A stretch of 64,000 nt of DNA from Macrotrachela quadricornifera (GCA_022393335.1 JAJEKB010017875.1:34315-98314), one strand, 5' to 3'. Shown: positions 21,736 through 37,000, counted from the first letter of the stretch. The notes: generated from the letters alone by a model not told the origin. Numbers and translations: made by a program.

Positions 21736-24700
21736 TTACATGTTTGATGATGTTCCGCATAATTCTTTGAATTGAGTTATATTTTGTATCTTTGCTTGAA
21801 TAAATTCTCTTGTACATCGACGTGGTTCTTTTATTGTCCAACGTTTATTATTAGGATCATCTAACTGATTAAGTTTTTGTATTTCTTCTTGTGTTTTAAA
21901 TTGATCTCCAATTTTTCCTTGTATAATATCCGAATTTAATTCTATTTTATCTTGTTTAATATCTGATAATAATTGTATCGATCTTTGGAGTATGCGTTCC
22001 CAACCAGACAGATTTTCGAGTGATTTATTCGTATTGTTTTTTGTTCGTCTCTTGTTATATTCGTTCAATATAAGTCTGTCTTGAGTGATATCCCATGCAA
22101 TTTGATCTTGCTTCAGTTCGGTTGTAAACTTTGAGTTATGTAAAACTTTTGAAGTTTTTCGATTGAGTTTTTGTCTCAACTTATTCGATTTCATTTGTTC
22201 ATTCTTCTCTTGTAATTCTTTTATCATTATTCGACGTTGTTTTCGTGTTTCATTTTGGAATATAATATCTTTATCAATCAATGTCTGATAATAATGATGC
22301 GCTTGATTATGCATAACCGGTGAACCCATAATTAATGGTGGATAACGAAAATATATATTTGATGGTGAATGATCAAAATCTGAATAAGTTATATTTGTCG
22401 TCCACCATGGATTTTTGTCTAGCAGTAACATTGGATATTGAACATCATTGAAATCACCTGTTAGTGTAAATGGTGGAATGTTTCCTCTTATAATAGTCCC
22501 ATTCGATGCTTTATTCATCCAACGTTCTATACACAAGACAAGGTCGTTTAAATTCCTTTGAGTTAATTTATTGTCTAAAAAGAAAATTCAATACAATATA
22601 TTGATTAATGTTGAACGAACTCTAATGAAAAGATCTTATCTTTAATACAACGAATTTTCCGTTATTAAATATGAAGATAATCGAAATATTCAAAGTAAAT
22701 CCATTTAGTCATATAACAAATAACAAATAACAATATCGAGTATTGTTCAAGTAACTTTCAAAATTCTCTATATAGAAAAGCTTTCGCTTGCGCAATCAGT
22801 TTCTATAAATTCATTATTAGTTTCAATAAAAACAATTTACAGGATCCTTAACTCTAAAACAACCAATAAATTAAATTTATTTATTCTATGATTATTTTAG
22901 AAATATTTAATAATGAACACAGTGAGTGGCAAAAGTTTGATTGCGTTTGTTCGATGACATTCAACTAGGATCCAACAAAAAATAACGAAGTATTTATAAT
23001 CAATTCACTGATTAAATAAATACAATCATTTTATACTTAGAGAAGTTTTTTGAATGATACTAACTGTATAATATAAGTTCATTATTTTTCTCAAATTATT
23101 AAAACACAATATTGTGTATTATGTTTTGATTAGAATAACCAGATTTTAAAAATTGTTCTTCAATCTCCTTGAAAAATTAAATTAGATCTATAATTCTTAG
23201 AAAATTAAGGAATAAAATAAAATGCAGTTATCTGAATATTTTTCAGAAGGAACGAGCAACCGAAGGAAAGCTTTTTTTTTGGTTCTGTTTTAGCGAAAAG
23301 ATTTTCATATAAAGATTTAAGTTGAGTAGGATTAATGCAAAATCTTCTACTATATATGATGATGAAGGAGTTTCTTTCAATAATGATTACATTTATTTTA
23401 TGAAAGTATATTTGAAATTCATCAATCGAAAAAATTACATAGTTTGTATAAAATTATTGTTCTAGAGTTCCAAAATCTAGTAATCAATTAAATTTTAAAA
23501 TAATTTCATATTTTTCATAATTCACTGAAAATTTCATCGAGAAAAAGCGGAATCAAAATATTTCGACATAAGATTTTCGTCATACATAGAATTCATGATC
23601 GATAATATACTCGAAAAATTTCAATACTCATGGCTATGTCTTTCAGTATGTAGGACACTATACAACCAACATAGCTCTCTCACACCTTTTATTAATCGTG
23701 CATGTCTTTTTTTAAATTCACTATCTCGTAGTGGAACTATACACTCGATTTGAAATCTTACAGACAATTTCTATCTATCAAGAAAATATCATGTCAAAAT
23801 ATAGTGTTTCCTTTATATAGTATTTACAAAAGCAATGGAAAAACACTCATTCATTCATTAAATAAAATATTCCTATATGAAAGTTACAAAGGCGAACTAT
23901 ATCAAATTCTACAACGTCAGATTTGTATTTCTCTATAGAAGCAATCGAACTCCTTATCTGAAATTTTTCAAAATGAAAATCCGTTTTAGAGAGGAAAATG
24001 GAGGAAATGATGCCTTAATCTTGAGTTCTCCACATTATTAAACTTTCATTTTATTGAAATTTTTCTCCAAATATTGAAAACAACGGAATCAATGGCATAG
24101 TTAGAAAATTAGAAATAAAGAATAGAATGTTCTAAACACATATGGAATACCTTCTATACATTATTGATAATTGTTATATATTCGAAACAAAATTATTGAA
24201 AAATGCAATAAATATACCGGTAAAATGTGATTACTCTCCTTATATATTTATTTTTTTCTTGTGAAAAACTTACCTCTTTCATAATTTTTATCTGTCGACG
24301 AATATGAATTTAATAAATTTTTGTTTTTTTTATATACAATTGTTTGTAAAAGTTGTTGCATATAGCTATTGTAATGTAGTCCTTCATCTCGGTTCATTTG
24401 CTCCCTTTCTAAATCTATTTCGTTTTGTTGATGTTCATTTGGTTGATTAGATTGTTCTTCCGGTAGTTTCTCATAGTCAATGTCAGATAGATTACCATTC
24501 TTGCAATCTTCGATAACCAATCTTAAAGATTTCATTATTTTGTCTAGTTCATCAGTTGGAATTCGATCTCGATCTATAATCTGTTGAATATTTTTTTCAT
24601 ATATTTGTTCTCGTTGTCGTCTTTGTTCGATTGTTATTTGTGGTTGAAAATTCTCTTCATATGATACTTGTTCTTCTTGGTTTGATTTGGTTGATTGTAT

Positions 24701-27700
24701 CGAATACGTTTGTCCAACTCTCCCAAGTTTTGTATAGTGAAGCTATAAAAATAAAAGTTGATAGTATGCGAAGTAGAATGAATCCAATCACTAAATTCTG
24801 TCTTTGCTGATCTTTCTGAGGAATAAAGCAAAAAGATGAGCCATCTTATTCATATTGAGTGATCTAATTTTTGTTGAAAATTGTAGGAAACTTTCCAATA
24901 TAACAGGAGAGTTTTTGAGAAACTCTCTAGAAAGCTTGAAGGAATTTAATGTAAATCGGTAGACACAATATTGGCATCTTATAAAATCATTTTTAAAAGA
25001 GGGTTCGTGAGACGAGACCATCCAAAATAGTAGTGGTCAGTTGTCAGAAAATTTTAGATTTTGATATAAGTCAGCTAGTTTGAAAGAACATAAAAAGTTA
25101 GGTAGAAATGCAAACTTTTGAGCAAAATCTTCTAATATTTCAGGGAAAAGTTATTTGGACCAAAAATATTGACATATCAAAAATCATAGATTTTTATGGA
25201 TTTTGTTTTTTTGAAATTTTTGGTTACAAAAAATTGATTGAAGGTTTTATATTTTTATACCAATCGATAGAATGAAAGATACTCTGCAAAACTCTTTATC
25301 TTGTTTATTCACTATGCGTGCCAAAAAAAACTAAATTCACTTTAATATGTGAATTCGACACTGTTTTTTACATACTTCTTTTCTACATTTTTCTTTCTGT
25401 TATGCACTGTTCTTTTAATTATTTAGAATACGTTTTACCTAGTATTGTAGAAAATCGAAAGGTGCATTTTTTGATAAATAAATATTTATTCTAAAGTACT
25501 GATAAAATCTCGGAAAGTCCATAATAAAGCAGCTCACTACACGATTTTTCGTATTTTCATGAAAATTCACTGAATAATTTTTTATTTTGACAGGAAAAAT
25601 TGCACTGTGTATCAAAACTAATAATATATTTGGAATCAACACTAAAAACTGACCTAGACCATATATGTTTCAAGGATTTTGGCAAAATTTTTTTTAATCT
25701 AAAATTTCGTCCTAGTCTTCCTCCTTAGGGATCTGATGATACAGGAGTTCCATTAAAAAGATCTTTCGGAAGTATAGATGAGGTTCTAAACTTGTGAGAT
25801 GTTAGTAAAATACAAAACTCCATCAATCTAAATTATATAAACAGCGTTTCGATGAAAATAGATCATTTTTCAACAAGCAGTAGTTCGAATCACATAACCA
25901 GAAAAAATTCTATTCTTGATGAGTGCTGAATACAGTTATCAAAGAGATCTAATTGGGAAAATTTTCAATGAATATTTTGTAAAGTAAAAGTAATTATTCG
26001 CTATAAATTAGTGCCATATTCGATCATAGAATATGTCATTGCTCTAAAATGAATTGACTAGTTTAAAAACTTTATAATTGATTTCTAAACTCATCAAAAA
26101 CTCTTACACGACAAAAATTAAGAAAATTGAGGACAAGAAGTTCATGTTAGATTGTTTATAACATAGATTGGTCTATTCTAGGCCCTTCCTTTGAATAGTC
26201 AAGATCGTACATTGAGAAGATCTTGCGTTTTCAATAGCTAACTCTTAATTCATTATCTTATATTTCAAATTCTGTTGATGATAATCGTTAATTGATTTGC
26301 ATAATCTTACCAGTTCAACTAATAGTTTGTCGTATTCAAAACCAAAATGTTCGTCCAATTTGAAGTGTATCTCTTCCCGAAATAATTCATAATATAAATT
26401 TGCTATAGTAATAGAATGAAGCCAATTGTTATCTTCATCTATTCGATTTGTCATTGGTACGATCGCTATGATTTTCTTTTTTGACATTTTAGCTAAATTG
26501 ATGTGTGCCAAACAATTCTCATTTTTTAAATAATTTCCAGTGAAATAGACAAGAATCACATCAGTGTTTTCGAATGATGATTCAACAAATGAGGATAGTT
26601 GATTAGAATGATTGACACAAACTAAATAACCTTCATCAGTTAGATGATCAGCAAGTTGATTTGATAAAATCTCATCTTCAGGACAACATATTATTTCAAT
26701 ATTACACTTATTGAAAATATCGTTCAATTTTGGTTGTTGAAATTGGTCAGAATTTGTGATTTCTATTTGCTCGTTCATTTGAATTGATAATAAAGTTTTC
26801 TGTTTAATAATTTCTGACATGATATTATATCTTTGCTGCATTTGATAAACAGCAGTTGGTGAGCCAGTCAAATGTAATCGGTATCGTTCTGTTCCTTTTT
26901 GTTTATCCGATACGCAATAAAAGGTTGGAAGGACGAATTGTTCTATAGCATATTTATAATAAACATTAATCATATATTGGTTCCATATTTTTGAATCAAA
27001 TGCATCATCAAGTTCAACTGTTTTGATTAGATGTTTCTGGAAATAGACATTAATTGCATTTTGACCTTTGACAATATTAGAATTTTGTGATGTTTTCAAA
27101 TGTATTTTAATCGCTAAATAAAATAACAAAAGAAATGATTTTAAATTGAAATAACTCGAACAAATATGATCAACAATCGACAATATAGAAATAGATTTTT
27201 AATCAATCAGACCTTAACTAACGACGATCACATTTAGTTTTAGCTATAATCAAATCAAAGAATAAGAGTTCACTTTATATTTAATTCAAATCTGGATTGT
27301 TCGTCCAGACTAGAAAAATTGAATGCCATTCAGTCTTAACTATAAGGCTTTTCAATCAACTAATATTCAGTAGTATCACACATTACATATCTTACTCCGT
27401 TCAATAATATGTAATTAATCATGTCGAGCTTATTTTGCAAGAGAAAAAAGCAGACTCCAATAGACTTCTTCATATTACTAGAACTTCATGAAATCTCAAA
27501 AGCTTTTACGGATAAAGTCCCCACTGTTGCTCCTTGTTATCATGTATCATTCTCGATTAGCAACTAAAAAATATATTGGATTGATCTACTGTACATAATT
27601 ACATATTATGAAAGTCATTCTCTTACTTGAAAATTTTAGTTTCTATATGCAATACAATGGCACGATATTGTCAATACGATCCTATACATTGATTTTGAAT

Positions 27701-30700
27701 AGGCGTTTAGAGACTCATTTGAGATTTGATCTAAACAATAATTGACGATTAAAGTCATATTTGCAACATAGATGAAGTCTCTCGAGGTTAAAGGATCTGC
27801 GCAATAATTTGAGTCTCTAGAATATTACTGAAGAGTTATGATCGTTTTGCTGAATTTTTCATTCTTAATACGATACTTATGAGACCTAAAACTTTGCTGA
27901 TAAATAGATTTAATTAAGATTAGAATTTTTGTGAAAGTTTCCACAAAAGTTGAATGATTCTTTCTTCAAATATGGACTTTGAAAGCAAATTCGATTATCA
28001 AAACTTTCTTGTAAATCGTGACTACTTTTCTTAAACTCGATAAAGATGTTATTGTAATTTGAGAATATCTTGCAATCAATTATATTTATCTACTGGCAGA
28101 GATTCGACTCAAAATTTATTAATTGATTATTTACTACAAGTGTCATATTAGAGGTGCAAAGTTCAGTAACAAACATAGTTTTAGAATAAAATATTATGAT
28201 CTCAAAATATTACACAATTATTCAAATGATAATAAAAATCAGAGATGTATTTGAGATCTAGGTATAGGTAAGTTTATTGATGGTTACATACTTGTTATTG
28301 GAAAATAAAATTGTTCATAATCATTGTTTTTAAGTTGCATTTGAAGAATAGTTTGAGAAAATAAATTATACAGATCAGATTGGTTTTCATCGAAAATAAA
28401 TAGGATTGTCCAATTATGATTAGAAAATCTATTTGTTTCAAGTTGATATTTCAATTGATAAATGATTTGTTCAATCAGTTGTTTTCTATTAGAATAGTTT
28501 TGCCATTCAGTTGTAGAAAATGCAATTCTCTTCACATTATTTGTGCAAAGAGCTTCAATTTGTGTCAATGAATTTGAAATGAATTCTTTAACTGAATTTT
28601 GAAGAATAATTTCCATCTGATCATTGTTGATTTCTGTTGAAGGTGGTAGCCATGGAATAAATAGAAGTTTTCTATGAGTATCTTGTTCAACAAAAAAACT
28701 AGTACAATTGGATTCTATTTGTTCTTTCTGAGCATCTGTAACCACTGAAATAATAGTAATATCTACCTAGAATAACAACGATTAAAGATTGAAAATGAAA
28801 TATTTTTTTGAGATACACTGACCATTGGTAATGTTGAATTGTTTGTTTTATGAATTTCTATTCCACCAGTTAATGTTGATAGTCTTTTCAACATTGTTCG
28901 TGTATTACTAAATTCATTTGATTGTTGAATAATAAATTTTGAAGTTGATTGTATTGTAGATGTTGTTTCTAGTTGAGGCAGTTCGATGAGCTCATTATTT
29001 GTTTGCACATCAATTTTCTCGATTTGACAATTATATTTTCGAGCAATTTGTTCTATTTCCAAATTTTGTTTTGTTGTTAATATGAAATCATTTTGAATAT
29101 ATTTAAAAATACTAATTACTTGTTTGAAAATCAAATTAGTGATCATTCTTTTGATTTTTAATGTCAAATATTGTGGTGCATAAAACAAATTTTCACGTAT
29201 TTGAATTTTAACATTATCACCTTTATATTCCGATTCAATATCTCTCAACTGAGGAACACAATTGTCCAACAGATATTCACGCTAAAATGGAAAAATGAAT
29301 CAATAAATCAATAGTTTAATTTTATATGTAGAAGAAGCAAATATACAATATGAATATTTAAGAAACATAAAAAAATTTTCATTCATTTGTAGTTAACTGT
29401 GACATTTGTCAGAGTAGAAGAGTCCACTATATTTCAGACAAATTAATTCTGTATTAGATAAAATGATAGTAACCTGTTTTGATACAAATTCATTTGTTGT
29501 ATATTTTCCTCATCGTTAAAATCATCTCTCAAAACGAAATCAGAAGTCAACCCATACTAAAGATTTTCTAATATGGCTGCAAGAAATCATCTGCTAGTTC
29601 GTGAATCTTGATGAATGCAATAGAATGACATTTCTTTTCTCTCTGAATCTTCCATTTTTTAATTGTCTAAGTAACTCATGACGATCTCTAAATCTAGTCT
29701 GCATAATTTTATGACTTTTAAGTTAGATTTATTAAAGAACTGTGAAAATTTTCTTGGAAAACTTATCATCGAAGTTTCGATTAAAAGTTTAAAGTGTTAA
29801 ATGTACAAAAGATACCTTGTTTTATATCAAACAATTGTCAGATTGAATTTAGTTTATGTTTGATACATGAGAGTTGTATTTGTTACACTGTCTCATCATC
29901 TTAGAAATTTTTATTCTATTTAAATTTTTCCTATGCTTTTATCAATCACTTTTCTTCTTCATTTCGATATTTTTCTTTATCTGTCTTTTCTTTTTAGCTG
30001 TTGCACGTATTCTTTAACTCATCAATATGGTAGAGTATACGATCATGACTTACGTTTTTATGATCTCCTCAATCGAAACAGTATTTTCTTTAATCTTACA
30101 TTGACATTCCATCAATATTACTCATCGTTTGATACTCAATATCTTTATATAATCAGTGAAATATCACGAGCAATAATAGAACACTCTATTAAAGCTCTCT
30201 TTTTGTTCTGTCTTTCTTCTTCTACAAAAATCAGGAAATTGAAATTTTAAATTCATTCGAACGCTTAGTATTCTCTAATGATTCAGAAGCGTCTTGACAA
30301 AATCGATACGATTTTTAGATATAGTAGTTTTAGTTTAGTTTGTGAAGATGATATGTCTATTTCTCAATTAAATCGAGATTGAAATCGAATTGATTTTCGA
30401 TTATGGTGACGTTGTAGTTTCTTATTCTTCCACACAACAATATCTAAAAAGCGATTGAATATTTCATATTCGAGCTAAGTACTAACAAACTAGAAAACTC
30501 TAACGTTTTCTATAGAATCATTGTCCTGATGACATTCTAATGACTGGAGGAGAAGGTAAATCATCGAATTTTATGTTAACTTGCACAATATATATTTTCA
30601 TACATGAGTTTTACAAGACGTAGATGGCAGATCGAATTTGTATGTTAATATCTACTTTCCATTACACTACATCGTTGATTAATGTCTATAGATAACGAGT

Positions 30701-33700
30701 TTTCGGTTCTAATCTTACTCTGTCTTACTCACGACGTGTTCGAAATATATCAACATACAATAGATGTTGTTTGAAGTAGTCAAATCATTGCTGAATAACT
30801 CAATATTCTGATAGTTTAAAAAAAAAATTTGTACTGATTTACTATGATTTTGAGATGAAGTTTTTCGACAAGCTACATTTTTTTTATGTACCAAATTATC
30901 ACGCTGTTAAATATGTAGGCAATGATTCTTATATGTTAGTATTGATTTTGTAAACAATATCTTGAGTATATTTCATGACAGTCTATAGAAGTATTTAATC
31001 TACTTGGATCTATCACAAATTCACAGAAGAATAATGTTAGTTACGAATCAATCTTTGTACTGGAAAACTTACAAAAGTTTGACGGTAACACATTAGAAGA
31101 TGTAATATCAATATATTACTGATGCAATTTCGATTTACCGTCGATAATTTTAATCAAAATAACAATTGGAATAAAATTATCAGAAGAATAAAGTTCTTTG
31201 ACTTTCATCAAAACATAACAGTTCGATGTTACTTTATTTATGATTATTGAACCATTACTTATTCATAAAATATTCTCTAAAGTATATATTGAGTAGCTCT
31301 ATTCTCAGTCTACATTTAAATTCAATGCTCAAAAGGTTATTGAAAAATACAATGATTACAAACAAACAGTATTAATTAGAATTGTAACTATGTTAACTCA
31401 TATTTACATAATCGTGTTATATACTTGGATGAAGAAAAGATATCAAAGCTCTGGCTCATTGTTTATACTCATCTAATAGTGATTATCCTTATTTTGGATT
31501 AATATTCTATCTCAAAACAGATTTGATATATATCTATATTTAACAAGATTGATCAAAATAATGTTAACTAAGAAAACTCAACTATATATCTGCTGATAAA
31601 TATAATAGAAAATTCCTCAGAAGTTTAATGAAATCTTGCATTTAATATCATGATGATCATGTTCAATGGCCTATTTAGAAAGATCAATTTAGTGTGTTTC
31701 TATAAAGACATTATTTCGAATGTCAAGACGTTTTATCTATTCAGAATATGTAAGTATTTTATCATTGAAAACTCATACGAGATCATGTTGATAGCAATAA
31801 AGTACTAGACGAACATTTACTAAAAATTCTTGAAAGAAGAGTTGATTGCTTTTTTAAGAGAAAATTTTTTGATTGTTAACTAATACCATTGCCGAACTAC
31901 ATAACAAAAAATAAAGTCAATTCTATTTTGAAACAATTTGATATGAAATTGCTGATTCAAAAATTGATTAATTGTCTCTATAGAATTATATGCATATAAA
32001 TGTAATGTAGATATTCTTACTTGTGTAGAATCAAGTTCAATATTAATAGTTTTCATTTCGTGTTTGTATAAGAGACGTTGCAATTGTTTCTTTGCATTGT
32101 TTACCATTATTTTTTGTCCAAAAAAGCTAATTTTCAATTCTGTTTGGAATGGATATTTACAATATATAATAGAAAAAGTTTGCAATTGTTGTTGTTGCTG
32201 CTTTTTATCATTAAAAAATTTATCCAATTCTTTGCTAAAATTCGTTTGAATACAATCGAATTTTGGTATAACTATATCTTTTACATAACTTATATCATTA
32301 TTTATTATGCGATCAATACATAGTTCTGAAACGTCAAATGTATGATTAGAATTGAAATAATGAACGACATAATATCCGGATAATATATCTGTTTTTTCCC
32401 AAACGGTAAATAATTTTTCATTATCGAAAATTCTCTGTATAATATTAATAGCTGAATCAGAATAAATATTCTTCGACCAATACATCACTAAATAGAAATC
32501 CAAATTTTTGTGTCATAATGAGAACAACTGATTAAAACTTAATTAATGCAATAGAATTAATTAACGATGGAAAATTTTGAAATGTATAAAAACAAAAAAT
32601 TCTCGTGAAAATATTAGACAACTTTGAGAGATGTTTATATCTTACAGATCTACATAGTTTTAGTCGACTTTTTAGTCCATAAATATTTCTTAGCTATAGG
32701 TTTTTTTTGTGTATTATTCGAGAACTAAATCTGATGCGATAATAGATACACCAAAGAAAAAGTTTTGTGTGATTATTATGATCAAAATAATGAATATCAT
32801 TGCTTTTTTAAGAAACGAGTTTGATCATAGATATCTGGAATGATCTTGTAACTACATTTATTCTTATTAATTCAAACGAGAGACTTATTTTAGCGAATGA
32901 GTCAATAATTACATCCAAATTGCTAAGGTGATATAGTGTATAAAATACAATAATTAATATAACTACGTTATTTTAGATATTTTTATCAGTTTTATCGACT
33001 CTTCTGAAGAGATCTTCAACCAAAATCACATACAACGTTATTCTAGTGCATATGCTCGTTTTAATCTACAATTGTTCAAATCAATCTTGACGATTGATGC
33101 AATACATACATTTTACTATAGAAAGAATTCTAGGTGTACCAAGATTATTTAATTTCTAGATGAGAATTTCAGAACGAAAGCTCCGCAGTTTGTAATCGAT
33201 TTTTTTAATTAGTGTTTTAATTTGATAAATAAGTGGAACAGTGGAAATACATCAGCAGTGTTAGTTCCACATTTGAGCGCCATTAAAGTTTCATAGATAA
33301 GCTTTCTAACTTGGCAAAACTCAATCGGATGGTCTTAACTATTGATAAATATCTTAAACCTCAATCATTATTCTATGTGTCACAGTATTTTTATATGGCA
33401 TTGTATACTATTGGCTAGTCATAATTATTTCAATAGTTTAATCAGTCCGTAACGGACAGTAAACTAGTGTAAGAAACTAAACAAAGAGAAAAATTGAAAA
33501 TGGTTAGAACCAATACAAATTAGACTTGATTCTATATCTGTGAATAATAGTTTTCTCTTAATTGAATAAATCAATCTAATCTCAGCTAGAACAATATCAA
33601 TGTGCCTAGAGAAAACAATCTAAAGTAATAAAGCAATATGGAGTTCTCATTCGATTTTATATTGCATTAATTTTATCTGAAACTTTTCCAAGACCAGTTT

Positions 33701-34018
33701 CTTACCTTTTTTATCTGAATTTTCGCTATTGAAAATTTTCGTTTTCACCGTTTGAAATAATGCTTTTATGTAATCCCAAGCACGTTTCACATTTACTTCG
33801 GCTCCTGATAATTCTATCGATATGCCAATTTCGTTGTCAATTCGAGGTTGTGATGGTATCCAATAATCAACAGTGTATTCTTTCGCTAAGTACTCTCGGA
33901 GATTTGCACAAAATAATGGATTATTGAAAAATTTCATATTGATATTCGTTGACTCAATGCAAGACACATTTGCATTGGATTGAGCTGCATTAGTTGTCTC
34001 ATTCATGCTTATAGACAT
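21736..34018 (-). CDS. KH-like/macro/TIR multidomain protein, TIR pseudoenzyme copy
   Basis: Seven minus-strand exons (34018-33706, 32487-32021, 29281-28823, 28766-28292, 27113-26311, 24742-24274, 22574-21736) join through GT-AG sites into 3825 nt, 1274 aa, without a stop. In order: KH-like module (FFNNPLF ... SGAEVNVKRAWDYIKALF), a second (TELKISFFGQK), a third module (VKIQIRENLFYAP), a degenerate macro domain split by a 56-nt intron (GGIEIHKTNN|VDITIIS, then KLLFIPWLPP), a KH-like module at about 573-690 (LHLTGSPTAVYQMQQRY), a TIR domain at about 707-815, a Gln/Glu-rich linker, and a C-terminal domain with PPFTLTGDFNDVQYP. In the TIR domain the position of the catalytic Glu is His775 (CLAHINLA), and the first strand is IEIICCPEDE rather than a LSY type. 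NAD+ cleavage is therefore unlikely. Exon order and intron phases match the plus-strand paralogue at 42-52 kb. An intact frame despite lost catalytic residues suggests selection for a non-enzymatic role. Confidence 0.78.
22575..24273. other. Intron 6 of the minus KH-macro-TIR gene
   Basis: 1.7 kb of AT-rich sequence between exons 6 and 7. No other gene or element is recognised. Confidence 0.5.
24743..26310. other. Intron 5 of the minus KH-macro-TIR gene
   Basis: 1.6 kb with donor GTAAGA at 26310. No supported feature inside. Confidence 0.5.
27114..28291. other. Intron 4 of the minus KH-macro-TIR gene
   Basis: 1.2 kb with donor GTATGT at 28291 and acceptor TTTAG at 27114. Nothing recognised inside. 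Confidence 0.5.
29282..32020. other. Intron 2 of the minus KH-macro-TIR gene (longest, 2.7 kb)
   Basis: AT-rich with no convincing frame. The plus-strand frame at 29933-30250 has AT-bias composition and no start context. I do not call it a gene. Confidence 0.5.
32488..33705. other. Intron 1 of the minus KH-macro-TIR gene
   Basis: 1.2 kb with donor GTAAGA at 33705. Nothing recognised inside. Confidence 0.5.
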
Positions 34019-37000
34019 AAATGATAATCAAGCAGACCAACTAAACAATACAAAACAGAATTCGATATTATAGTCAAATATCGTAGAGAATAGTTCCTAC
34101 AGACAAAGAGATTCTATTTGCTACGTTTTTTGGTAAACACATATTACAAACGTAGAGTATTTTTGTCTTTTGTCATTTTTTTATTGTCTATATTTCCATT
34201 AGCAGCTCTTTCATTTAATGAGGATATAACTTCTCTAGAGTAGGATTTTCTATTGTAGAATATGTGTGTTCACTGTACTATCTCATTTACGTTGTGACAG
34301 AGAAACTGATATTTTGTGCTTCATTAGAAAAGATTAGTCATATAAAAAGAAGCATAAGTAGTCGATCATACATGTGTAAAATAAAACAAAGCAGAAGGTT
34401 TCCTAATGATCTAATCATAGGTGAGAACCTTCATTTGGTTGTTGTAGAAGACTAAGGGATCAATCTCATACTATCTAACATCGATTAGAAGATTTATGAA
34501 TATGGCCATTCATCTTTGACGCCTTTATGCTCTAAACATATTATAATTTTTCAGTGATCTCATTGTACTAATCCAATTCCTTTTCTTTTTAGATTGATTT
34601 TTTCTCTCGATTTATCGGATTCATCATATACCATTGCAACTACCAAAAATGCCACAAAGAAATTCAATTTTCTCGGAAAAATTAAAAAGAAAATCTGATT
34701 AGTCAGGAATAGGTGATTCAAAAGTTAGATTTGTTAAAATACAGCAAAACAAATCGCATCGATACAAAATTGACTAATAAAAAAATTAAAAAGGGATCTG
34801 GTTGATGAAGGAGGTCTGATGAAAAAGTACGATTACTTAGTGATAAATAGGCAAATAGGTCATAGAATAAGATATGTGAATATCACAAATTTAAACAAAT
34901 CTTAGACGAGAAAAATCGCAATTGTTCGGACAAAATGCGCGAAAAAATCTTAAAGATGTGAATTATGGATAAAAAACGATTTAGTCGAATGAGAATCACA
35001 TAAGAAAGTCTGACGAAGCGATATCTGATCGATTCCATGAGAAATAGACAAATAATTTGACCGTATGGTTTATTTGAAGCAACGAATTCTAAATTAATCT
35101 TTTTGGATAGTCATGGAAAAGTACGAGTATTAGCGATGGGAAATGAACGGCTAATTCTAGTAAAATATTATAGTTGTGTGACTCTGAACCTTAACTAATC
35201 GTATTACAGACTACCACTAATTGAGACTGATACTTATAATTCCTATAAATGATTATGAGAACAGAGAATCGATCATGAGTAGCACTAGAAGAGTCAATTG
35301 GAACATATACGGAATCGGTTAATAATTTTCTATAATTTAAAACAAATATTAATTCAATTTATAAAAGCTTGCTAAATTTATAAAGATTGACTGATCTAAC
35401 GTAACTCTTAGGATACAAATGTGATTATATTTTTTTGACAATTACAGAGGGTTACATATGCTGCTCAACGTCAATTAGAACATCTTAACACAGCGTTTAA
35501 TGACATTTCTTCATTATGACTAAAATCTTTGATTATTTCTCTCTCATCGACAAAAAAAAACAGTTTCTTTGATTAGAATAGAGCGAAGATATTCAATTAG
35601 ATATGAACTCAAATGGCAGACCACCTGTCTGAAATATCGACTGATACAAGACAGGACGGAAGCACATTGGATGGTCGTTGGTATCAATTCAATCTATGGC
35701 CCAAATCTCAAATTCATCGAGTCAACTGATTTCCTCTTGAGTTTGTTTTTAATTACATTCTAACCCAAGTGCAAAACATTGGACTCGATGGCATCGTAAT
35801 CCTACTGACTACACTAATACTACTGAAGTTCAAGTATTTCTTCGCATAGATATTTTACAGAAGTCGGAAGCATCAGTCTTGTTCACTTTCAGCTTATAAT
35901 ACATCTAGTTAAGATCGAGATTTGCATAATGCACATCTACTATTCAGATATTTGAACCTTCTAATGACTATTCAGGAGATTAACTTTCAATTTATTCCTT
36001 CAAATAACCTATTTGGTCAAATTATTCGTCTGCTTCTTATACGACTGATTGGATGACACTCTTCATTTTCTTGAAATAATCATTTCTCCCTTTCTCAGCG
36101 ATCTTTTCTGCTTCTCTCCAATTTTTTGGCCAACAAAATTTTCTCAAGTGATTTATACTTGATAAATCAGTCTCTCATCGGCGTTCTACAGCTATAAAAT
36201 TTCACATCGTATTTTCTCTGAATACCTCAAAATTTTTCATCGAGCAAAAACGTTAAAAACTAGAAAAGCGCCAAAATGAAAAACACAATATCTGCAAGTG
36301 ATCTCGCAATTAATTTTTTCGCTACATTATGAATATGACTTGATCGATAAATTTTTTTCTGAAAAAATTATATAAATATAAATTTTACCTCTAGGAGATG
36401 ATGAAAGGCAAAAATTGTGGTCTCCTATACAAGTCAATTTCACCTTGAAGACTATATTATTCCGTTGTGCACACTACCGCCGAATGCAAAAGAAGATGAG
36501 AGAGAAAAAGTTCTTTGTTGACTGTTAATATCATATGATGACACCGATTTTTGAATGTACATAGTTTCCCTTATCTTCTCTTATCTAGTTTACTTCAGCA
36601 TTATCTACATTTTAAATCATTTTTAATAGTTACCTATTTGCTTAATATGAGAATCACACGTTCTTGTCGTTGTTTTCTTCAGAATGTTATTAAGAAACGG
36701 GGTTCAATAGCATAGAATCTGAAAAAAGCCACTTTATATTTGTTGATGATAGATTGAAAAATATTTTTTCATATTCTAATGCAATATGAAAACAACAAAA
36801 AAGAATAAGAATGACTCATCATAGAAAGAAAAATAGTTCCTTAGTATTTCTTTTTTTTCATACGTGTCTCCTATTTTTTTGTACTTTTCTTTACATGGTG
36901 CAATATAGGATGATTCATACATCGAATAAATGAATTATATGCATGTCATAATAAAAAACATTTATTTTTCATTAAACAATCGAGTGAATAATAACGGCAA

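Noticed and set aside
29933..30250. 105-codon plus-strand frame in an intron
   Set aside because: Phe/Tyr/Ser-rich AT-bias composition, no domain, no promoter, and antisense to the intron of a well-supported gene.
35560..36070. Coding-like words in shifting frames
   Set aside because: Stops and frame changes every 20-40 codons and no recognisable family. I note a possible relic but do not call a gene.
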